Below, piece by piece: positions 56,288 through 64,000 of a stretch of 64,000 bases of DNA. The stretch is from contig CM027380.1 of NCBI GenBank assembly GCA_015680905.1, forward strand, positions 31,550,001-31,614,000, read 5' to 3'. The number at the start of each line of letters is the position of its first letter. Position 1 is the first letter of the stretch. Below the pieces are notes generated by a model. It was not told the DNA's origin and ran no database searches. It saw only the letters and a list, made by a program, of their open reading frames with translations. The translations under genes were made by a program, and so were the position numbers. Source of the DNA: Coptis chinensis (Eukaryota > Streptophyta > Magnoliopsida > Ranunculales > Ranunculaceae).

Positions 56288-56762
56288 GCAAGGCTAAGTT
56301 CAATATCAAAGAAACATGAACAACAGTCAAAACAACCCTGATATGCTAGAATTAAAAACTCGATCCTCTGACAGAAGAGGTGAGGAGTGGAAGAAGGAGT
56401 ACCTGAATGCCTCCTTGCTACGCATTTGAATAGCGTCTTGTATACGCAATCTCAGTGTATGTAAGAAGTTGGAAACACTGAATAACTTCAACGAAGAGAG
56501 TTGGAAATTAACCTATGAAAATTGGGCTTTCGTCAGAAGGGGCACAGGCGCGCTCTTGCTTGTCATGAATTCCAAGTAACCTGAGGGCGTGTGCGCTTCC
56601 GAAATAGAGTACCTAGGGAGCGGGCGCACTCAACGCAGTATTTTGAAAAAAATTATTTTTTGAACCAAACAAACACAGTTAGAACCAAACAAGGGTGGGT
56701 GGGGTTAATGGGGTTTTGGTAGGATCGAAAATACTAAAGGAAACGAATCTAAACAAAACTAA

Positions 56763-56778
56763 GATAGCAGCGGCGCCA
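56763..56778 (-). other. Athila primer-binding site
   Basis: On the minus strand the sequence reads TGGCGCCGCTGCTATC, two bases inside the LTR end TTTTATCA. TGGCGCCG is the usual Athila binding site (commonly tRNA-Asp). It sets minus orientation. Confidence 0.8.
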
Positions 56779-56780
56779 TT

Positions 56781-57208
56781 TGATAAAACTAAAAACAATC
56801 GTTTTACCTACTCTTAACTAATTATGCTATGAATAAGTAAAAGCTTGAATTTACTCTATGATCAAAATTCTACTCTCGTTTATCGTGCAATATGTGGAGT
56901 AGAGAATTCGTTCTACTTCTAGTTGTTTTAGACGTAAGTTTCACTAGTTTAATCAATTCTAACAAAATTAATGAGAGTAATAGATTGTAATTATACTAAT
57001 ATGATAAGCAAACTAATTTCGAAGGTTTAATGATCTAGTTTATACTAAAGCAATTTAATACTAAGATGTGAATATGGAGAAGGAATTAGAGGGATTTGAT
57101 TCCACATTGATTTATTCTTAACATGCTAGTATAGATTTGTTGTAATCCTAATCTTTATGCTGTCACATGAAGGTTAGGTATTTTTAATCCCTAATTATTC
57201 ATAGTAAT
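56781..57208 (-). repeat. Athila 5' LTR, truncated
   Basis: It begins TGATAA like the solo LTR (6269) and the LTR at 58591, and keeps the GAGTAGAGAATTCGTTCTACTTC and CCCTAATTATTCAT blocks. After about 430 bp it is cut at 57208 by the Tat LTR. The remaining 1.1 kb is not found on the other side of that LTR. Confidence 0.8.
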
Positions 57209-58590
57209 TGTTTCGACAAGATTTGCCAAAACACACTAGTTGGGTCGGAAGTGATATTTTCGGAAGAGATTGCGAAGGGGATGGTTGTTGTTGAGAGTTG
57301 AGACTGGATTTTGGTTGGAAGTTGCCTACGTACCCAAAGATATTACTTGGGATCAAGTCTAGATTGCGTAGTTCTAGAGAATGACGAAGGTTGGATTTTA
57401 TAGGTAGGATTGGTGATAGTTACTTCCTCGTTCTCCAATATTCCAATCGTGGGATGAAGTTGGAGAACTGACGGGAGAACTGTCACGTGATATGAAGTTG
57501 ATGGAAGTGAATATGGAATATGGACGAAGTTGTGAAAGTTGTTTGACTCGCAAAACATGTGCGCAATTGATATTGATTTTACGTGTAGGTATGTAATCTT
57601 TGAGCATAGGCTTTGAAAATGGGATCGATCTGAGTGTAGGCTTTATTATAGATAAGCTCTAAGCATGGGCGTTGAGCGTGGGCTTTTTGGGCTCTGAGCA
57701 TGGCCTTTATTATAGATAACCTCTGAGAGTGGGCTTTTTGGGCTCTGGGCATGGGCTTTATTGTAAGTAGGTAAGTAGGCTAGTTCTGAGCGTGGGCTCT
57801 AAGTATGAGTTTTGTATTGAATTGGACTTTTATTGTAGCAAAGAAAAGAAAGTATTTTTTTTTTTGTGGTGGGTTTTTATTAAATTGATCGGTAAAGTAA
57901 GAGTTATTGGTAGGATATTATTGAATTGGTAGGCAAATAGATTGGGTTGATATTTTATTTTTCAATTTTGGAGGAAATTGTTTAGGTTTGGTGAAACTCA
58001 GTTTGTGAGAATACCAAAGGTGATCGGCTTAAATTGGGTATTGGAAATAATTTGAATATATCAAAATATAAAGGGGTTGGCCAAAAGATATAAGGGTCAG
58101 CTAATTTGATAAAAATGACCGGAGCAGTTTGGTAGAATGAGATATTAGATAAAATCATCGCAATTTTAGATGTTGGGGTAGGCAAAAGAAAAAGTTCATT
58201 TATTTGATAAATATAAGACATAATGGCACTTTGGTAAAAAAAGAAAAGAAAAGAATAAAGTATTGGCAGTATTAAGAATTGGTAGACTAAAAGTGAAAGA
58301 CCATCAAAGAATTGGGGATTTGGGGCTATTGACGTTTTAGTTGGTTTTATTGGTTATCTTTGTCTTGGATATGTAGACTTGTGATATCAAAATTTAGATA
58401 AGTGGTCTGGAGTCTAGATATTAAATGAGGCATTGAAGTGGGCTTTTGCTAATGGGCTTAGTATATATATAGATTTGCTTTCACCAAAACTCCAAAAGCA
58501 TCAGCAAAACAATATGGGTCCTGTATTGGGTGCCACTAAAATTAGATTGGGTAGCCTCCAGCCCAAGCCCAAACAAAAGCCCAGTACACT
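57209..58590 (-). repeat. Tat-family LTR in minus orientation, inserted in an Athila LTR
   Basis: It begins TGTTTCGACAAGATTTGCC, the reverse complement of the Tat LTR end. It then carries CCAATCGTGGGATGAAGTTGG and GTTTGACTCGCAAAACAT, both matched in reverse at 30480 and 43280. AGCCCACGCTCAGA-type words (57660-57760) match 43150-43270. It contains only about three ATGAAGTTG (ACTTCAT) words instead of the 18 or so in the other LTRs. Its outer border, next to the Athila LTR at 58591, lacks a clear duplication of the GTAAT that flanks the other side. Confidence 0.78.
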
Positions 58591-60196
58591 TGATAACACG
58601 ATAAAATTGAATATAACTATACTTACGAATAAACGATGAATTCTAAACGCAAGTAAAACTATTTCTTTTACGTAACAGTTCTTATCAAAGATTTCTACTC
58701 TCGATACTATTGAAGTAGAGTTGGAATAGAAGATTCGTTCCACTCCTAGTTCTTTAGCATTCAAGTTTTCTACGACTATCAATCCTACCAAAGTCAATGA
58801 GAGTTTTACGAAGGGATTATACTATGATGTGAATTCTAAGAACAAGATACTAACTATAATGATTTAACTACGAAATGCTACGAAATACTAAGGTTTGAAT
58901 CTAGAATAAGAATTAGGGGGGAATTGAATCCACCTTGAATCCAACTTAATAAACTAGCATAGATTGTTGTAATCCAATTCTTACATTCTTCCGGTAAGAA
59001 TTGGTCGTTCTAATCCTTAATTATACATGACATCTCTACCAATTCATAACTAGCATGTGAGGAAGTCCAACCCATTCTCATGGCGAATCAACGACCTTCT
59101 AGAGTGGAATAGACTATTACAACGATTCTACACTACACAATTAAGTTTTCATCAAGGTTTCATCAAACCCCTCTAATAGAGGTTTAGCCTTGATTCATCA
59201 AACTATCATTTTCATATGGATTAAAACTAGACATCATATAAAGATTCTAACTTTACTAATTTAACTAATCAATAGATTCAAATATAAATTAACAACTAAA
59301 AATGAAATTGATAACTAAATAATTAAAACTAGATTATGATTAACTAATTAGCAATTGAAGACAACTAATTTATGAATTTAACAATACTAAAATTAAACAA
59401 GAATTGAATCAATAAACTAAATCGGAATTAAAGATGAATACTTTATTATAAAACTAAATGTGATTCTAAATTAATCGTTTACTTGTTCTAACTAATCTAT
59501 TGCAAAGTAAAAACTAGATCTAAAACAATAATTGAAAACTAATTAATTGAATAAAACTCAAAACTAGATCTAGATTATTCTCTAATGGCTACTTTCTATC
59601 CTAACCTAATTGGTACTTAAGAGCTAAGTCTTGTGTGTGGAAATGGAGGAGACCAGGTCCACATTTTCGTGCATGGGCTGAGGGTCTATGTTTTGGGCCG
59701 GAAAATCGAGCCCAAAGCCTAATTTCTTCAGTCCATAGGGCCCTTTTCAGCTGGCTTTGAATTCAATAGGCTTTTTGTCCACTTTTGCTCCTCTGATTTG
59801 GTCAAGGTTTAGACCATTAGAAAGATCTTTCCGAGCCGGTAGTTTTGACATAAGGTACGCCCAATTCCGAGGCCTGAGTCCAAAGATACGGTCTTCGGAA
59901 GTTCTGCTGACTTTTGTGTGCTGTTTCTACCCGCGTTGACTCTGGCTTTTCAGCTTCTGATCGGGCTTTACAAAGGCTTTTTCTCCTTGAATCTTGGCCT
60001 TTAATCACAAAACTTCTTAGCAACCAACCCTTGCTCCTTTATATCGCTAAAGTGGCACATTTCTGCACATAATTGACTTCAATGTCTGAAATACATAAAA
60101 GCACGTAATTAGCATTAACTCTTATTTATTACTCGCATAATTGGTCTAAAAGTATTATTGTTAAGGGGTTAAAATTACAGTTTTGGGCTCTTATCA
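58591..60196 (-). repeat. Athila 3' LTR of a second element
   Basis: It is 1606 bp, starts TGATAACACGATAAAATTG and ends TTTTGGGCTCTTATCA. It aligns with the solo LTR at 6269-7784 over its length, with dispersed differences. On its right edge AAACCACCCCCAAACA is, on the minus strand, a polypurine tract (TTTGGGGGTGGTT) directly before the LTR start. This is therefore the 3' LTR of a minus-strand element to its right. Confidence 0.9.
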
Positions 60197-60209
60197 AACC
60201 ACCCCCAAA
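60197..60209 (-). other. Athila polypurine tract (copy 2)
   Basis: The minus strand reads TTTGGGGGTGGTT immediately before the LTR start TGATAAGAGCCC, the expected position of the plus-strand primer. Confidence 0.72.
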
Positions 60210-62046
60210 CAGTATTTTGCTTGTCCTTAAGCAAATATGAGAAATTAGCATAAGTGACCAAAAATGGAGTTCTAATTAATCTCGTTTCGCCGAGTGCGAT
60301 TGCATTGACCATATGCAACAAGGCCTTAAACCACTAGGAATTCCCTAGTGGACGAGTTATAGCCTCATGAAAATTTTCAAGTGAAGGTACTCACAAACTT
60401 CATCTATACTACAATGACTCAGAAATAAAACTATTGTTTCCTTATCTATGTCTTAATTATCTATACATCTCACTAGCAATGAATACAGAATAATCAAGTT
60501 GAAACCTAAGCTAATATATGCATAATAATCAATCGTCTACGAATAAACATATATACAATGAGTAATACTATGAAATGCACTAGCAGGCCCGTTTCTAAAA
60601 ACTCGGAATAACGTCCTTAAGTAGGTCCTAACATAAATGTCAAGACAAAAACCATTCTAATTTTTCCGCTCAAGTTTCGCTACTCCAGTGTGTAGTGGGC
60701 ACACTTTACCTTACAATCGTAATGACACACAAGAAAGCTGGAGTCGATCAAACACATCTGCCACTTACTATCACACTAACATATTCCTAATTGAGCTAAA
60801 GGTCTTTATTAGGTGTTGCGGGGATTAGGAGATGGTTTAAGAAGGAAGGAAATAGATATTCAAAAAAGACAAGTCTGAGATAATAGAAGCTTCATATTAT
60901 GTAACTAGAGAAACCCTTGTTCTTTACTTTTACTTCTACATTTTGTTTCCATCCTTAGCCATATTTTTTTTCTTTTTCTTTGGCTTTTGGACTTCTAACT
61001 CTTCATTTTCTTTTATTTATTTATTTGGATGGAAACTTTCTTTTCTTATCTGAAGCGACTAACAAATTCTTGATTTCAAAGGTTTTTCTCTTTTCTATTC
61101 TTCATCTCTATTCTCAGACTTATTCAAAGAATGGGTTTTTTTTTTTTTTTTTTTTTTTTTGTAACAGGGTAAAGGATTTGTGGTTTATGAAAGGCTAAAG
61201 AAAGGCTCAGAGGGGCGACTAGCGGAAAATAATTCATAAGTTTGAATTTCTTGCTATATTGATCCAAAGAGGGCCTAAATTCTCGCTTAGGATATGATAT
61301 AGTGATCAAGCAAGTGGACGTGTAATTTTTCTATCCTGATTTTACTTCTCCCTTGTGTCATTTATCAAATATTCACTCATATAAGACTTTAGGCTATATT
61401 CTCACAGGATTTGTAGAATAAGTACTCTAGCCTAGATTTCAGAAACTTACTGCCAACAATCATAGATACTCATGTAACATATTTATAGATAGATGCAAGG
61501 ACTATTACATACATATTAGCCTAAGTTTCTAAAAACTATTCTAATGCAAAAGCTACGTGAGATTTCTAGATTATCAAGGGCCTAGAGAAGGAAAACAATA
61601 CTAATATTCCTAAGTGTACATCATAAACCTTTTATTAATATTTTTAAATTTTTTTGATTTTTTTATCTAGAAAACAAGTGCATATTGTACATATCTATAT
61701 CCTAACAGATGCCTTAATTACACGTGTTTCTATGCCCCCCCTAAACAAGAAGGATGCTTTATCCTCGAAGTATTTAAATAAATAGGTTAGAGAAATACCA
61801 TTGAAACACGTGAAATTCTAGAACATATGCAAAACAAGTTTAAACATACTAATATAGAAAAGAAAAACTGACACAACTCTATAAGAGTTCCACCCGTAAT
61901 GGGGTTAATGAGAAATAAATTGCTTGGGACATAAGCAGACACTAACTGAAATAAAAACTAACCTTAACTCCCGTTTAAACATATTTCTCATTGTCCTCAA
62001 TAAAGAAATGAGGTTCCTTCGCATCCTGCCACGCTATGGTAATTTG
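60210..62046 (-). other. Athila copy 2 3' noncoding region
   Basis: No gene. It is related to 44043-45600. A T-rich run near 61135-61160 and short frames are not coding. Confidence 0.8.
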
Positions 62047-62880
62047 TCAGGCTTCACGACTCTTATCGTCTACAATAGCTAACCTGTCAAGCGCTACTTG
62101 GTCGGATGGGGTGTAAGGTGCAACTTGATGAGGTTGTATCCTCCACCCTTGCCAAGTCATTGCACGAAATAATCGAATAATACAATTGGTAGGTCTCACA
62201 ATGTCGACCCCAACCCAATCCGTGAAATGGGCACAAAAAATAGGGAAGAAACATAGCATAATACAGCAAATTAAAACAGGCATAAGAAGGTACTTATGCC
62301 GCTTGCTATGGGCTCGGGTTAAACTAGACATTAGGGTCTAGGGAATATCATAGAGTGTACGTCCCCCAGCTAAGGCAAGGAAAATATCACAAGTTTCGTC
62401 ATTCACAGAAGAATAATGCTATTCCCCACTAATGTTTAGCATGATCCAAAACATAATAGTTCCCATGTTCATAGACAGACTACCAAGGGCGACGTTATAA
62501 TCCCCTTGGTCCTCTATCCTAAAGATTCCTGCCCCGTAATGCTCATGCAAATCATCATAGTTATACATGTACATATTATCTACCAAATAGGTCCATGAGT
62601 ATTGTATTTCGGCGGGCATAGCAAGTCAAGCACAAAGGCTAGCAATAACCTGGAAATTTCCATTGGTTCATCCTCGATGGTGATGGAGAACACTTGTTCT
62701 CCATCTGGTCTATCAAAGAACTTACAATTATCATAAAAATATGATGTAAGTGCGGGAGAATAAAGTTCATCAGGACTTACCAATAGTGGCTCCCAACCTG
62801 CTATAATGATCACTTCGCAAAACCACGCACCATAGGTGTCACTTTGGAATAAGTCTTCAAAAGACTATTTTGGTATGATA
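62047..62880 (-). pseudogene. Athila extra ORF B (copy 2)
   Basis: Pieces at 62580-62813 (IIIAGWEPLLVSPDELYSPA, FYDNCKFFDRPDGEQVFSIT), 62419-62619 (YMYNYDDLHEHYGAGIFRIE, LSMNMGTIMFWIMLNI) and 62047-62331 (LTRAHSKRHKYLLMPVLICC, AMTWQGWRIQPHQVAPYTPS) follow ORF B of copy 1 residue by residue with substitutions. Two frameshifts separate them. The last piece shows that ORF B continues past the end visible in copy 1. Confidence 0.7.
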
Positions 62881-63807
62881 TGAGGGGATGTCATCACCAA
62901 TCTACTCGCTGGAACAGCTGCAAACGATCCTGGAAAAACCCACAAAAAAAAAAAAATTGGAATTTTTCGTGCCCATTGAGGGTCGAGGGCGTGCTCAAAC
63001 TATGCAGGATGGGGCTGGTCTTCTCTGGTGAATTTCGAGTTCTAGGCACTTTGCGCAGAGGCTTCGCTTTTTTGCTGGGATGGGCTGGTCGCGCTTAGGA
63101 TGAAAACAGGAATTCCAGTGTTTTTTTTGGGTCTTTCTTTCAGCTCTAGGCTTGGCGGCTGGTCGCTCGATGAAATTCTGGCTGATAGTGCCTAGGGCGC
63201 AGGTGGCGCTCCACTAGGGCGTAGGCGCGCTCGGAGTTGCTGAGTTGCTAAAATGGAGAAGAAAAATGGGAAATGTGGGAGTGAAAGGTGAGAGATGAAA
63301 GTGAGGTGTAGTGTGGGTTGTGAGTGTAGAATGAATGAAGTTTTTATAGGTTTTAAGTTGTTAAAACGAATTGGGAAGTTGCCAAAAAATTTTAAGGCAA
63401 TTGCCGGAAACAAAAAATTTCCAAAACCGAAAACGGAAACAACCCATATTCTCTATTCCAAAACAAACCTAATATCTTTTAGGTTGAATTTAGGATAGAA
63501 ACTGCCTAACTCATCGAGATTTCATCCTACCACAATATCTATTCATAGCCATGCCCATATTGGCAATATTCCCAACAATAATCGCAAAATTATATAATAA
63601 ATTTGTGGATCATATAAAAATCATGCTAGATTAACTAATACCACCCCCAAACAATTCGAGAAGGTGGGATTAACAATAAAAACAATGCACAATTTGAAAA
63701 GAACCATATTATATTAAAAAATGAAATTCAAACAACATTTTAACTACCGAATTTAAATTTAACTACTGAATAAAAACAATAAAAATAACTAAATAACATC
63801 GAAACAC
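62881..63807. other. Noncoding spacer between the two Athila extra ORFs
   Basis: No conserved frame seen. GC-richer stretches near 62990-63240 are not matched in copy 1 at the same place. It probably holds the leader of ORF B. Confidence 0.5.
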
Positions 63808-63996
63808 CTAGCCACGTGATGAAGATGGATCCTGAGATGGAGATTGGGCCTGGGATGAAGAAGGGCCCGAGCCATCCGTCCTTTGACAACAACGCTCATG
63901 CCTCTCAGACTCATCTGAAACAGAACCCTCCAGGGGTGGCATGCGTTGTAGAATCTCTACTTGGAACAGGCGTTGTGCTTCCATTGCTGCTTTCAT
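63808..63996 (-). pseudogene. Athila extra ORF A (copy 2), C-terminal end
   Basis: A 62-residue open end contains RLFQVEILQRMPPLEGSVSD, ESERHERCCQRTDGSGPSSS and a repeated Ser/Gln-Pro-Ser tail, ending SSSRG as in copy 1. The N-terminal part would lie beyond 64000. Copy 2 has an extra SQAQSPSQDPS-like insertion relative to copy 1. Confidence 0.65.
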
Positions 63997-64000
63997 CTTT

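Larger units (their letters stand above)
44043..57208 (-). mobile_element. Athila-lineage Ty3/gypsy retrotransposon, copy 1
   Basis: On the minus strand, from right to left: truncated 5' LTR (56781-57208), PBS, gag, protease, RT, RNase H, integrase, two further ORFs and a long 3' noncoding region. Protein motifs (protease DLGAS, RT with FMDD, integrase [20 protein letters not shown]) are those of the Athila clade. The 3' LTR is missing because a Tat LTR abuts at 44042. A copia-like solo LTR sits in integrase. All genes are broken. Confidence 0.88.
58591..64000 (-). mobile_element. Athila-lineage retrotransposon, copy 2 (right end outside window)
   Basis: 3' LTR, PPT, noncoding 3' region and the two extra ORFs are present in the same order as in copy 1. 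gag-pol and the 5' LTR would lie beyond 64000. Noncoding parts (60620-61980) and ORFs are each diverged from copy 1, so the two are family members and not a recent duplication. Confidence 0.85.

Overview
The window is plant nuclear DNA and most likely from a eudicot. It is AT-rich, its host genes have introns, and most of it is nested LTR retrotransposons, MITEs and decayed gene fragments. Only two host genes look real, both on the minus strand. One is the 5' three-quarters of a GAUT3-like galacturonosyltransferase (232-3483), which continues off the left edge; eight exons can be placed with consistent phases. The other is an intact cis-prenyltransferase whose 290-codon frame lies in one exon (15244-16116), with a probable 5'-UTR intron.

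Layout from left to right. 0.2-3.5 kb: GAUT gene. 3.6-4.6 kb: 958-bp Harbinger-like MITE with a CCA-rich core, then a relic of a second MITE family. 4.9-11.8 kb: Ty1/copia element on the minus strand with both LTRs, PBS and PPT. It is interrupted at 6269-7784 by a solo LTR of the Athila-type family that also fills the right of the window. 11.8-12.6 kb: diverged tandem duplication of the copia end plus flank. 13.7-14.5 kb: fold-back element. 15.2-16.7 kb: cis-prenyltransferase. 17.1-18.8 kb: large inverted repeat with an ATATCG-rich core. 19.3-19.5 kb: 265-bp Tourist-like MITE.

20.5-28 kb is the most unusual stretch. Broken pieces of at least four unrelated host genes lie on the same (minus) strand: ClpC chaperone, CSP41b-type chloroplast RNA-binding protein, aconitase, and an At5g52430-type hydroxyproline-rich glycoprotein. 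A CSP41b piece directly abuts a ClpC piece. This looks like a gene-capturing transposon or a hotspot for duplicated gene fragments.

29.7-44.0 kb is a plus-strand Ty3/gypsy element of the Tat/Ogre/Retand lineage: PBS, gag, protease, RT, two RNase H domains, integrase, a 45-bp tandem repeat, an antisense ORF, and LTRs loaded with ACTTCATCC repeats. Its right LTR ends inside an Athila-lineage element (about 44.0-57.2 kb, minus strand) with gag, protease, RT, RNase H and integrase plus two extra 3' ORFs. That element carries a copia-like solo LTR in its integrase (50117-51379), and a Tat LTR truncates its own 5' LTR (57209-58590). A second Athila-type element begins with its 3' LTR at 58591-60196 and runs off the right edge.

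None of the transposon proteins looks intact, so they are listed as pseudogenes. The elements still give a relative order of insertion. In 20-44 kb, coding similarity is broken mostly by one- and two-base indels rather than substitutions, so either decay or residual assembly error should be considered there. All calls come from reading the sequence and from remembered family motifs; no database search was done.
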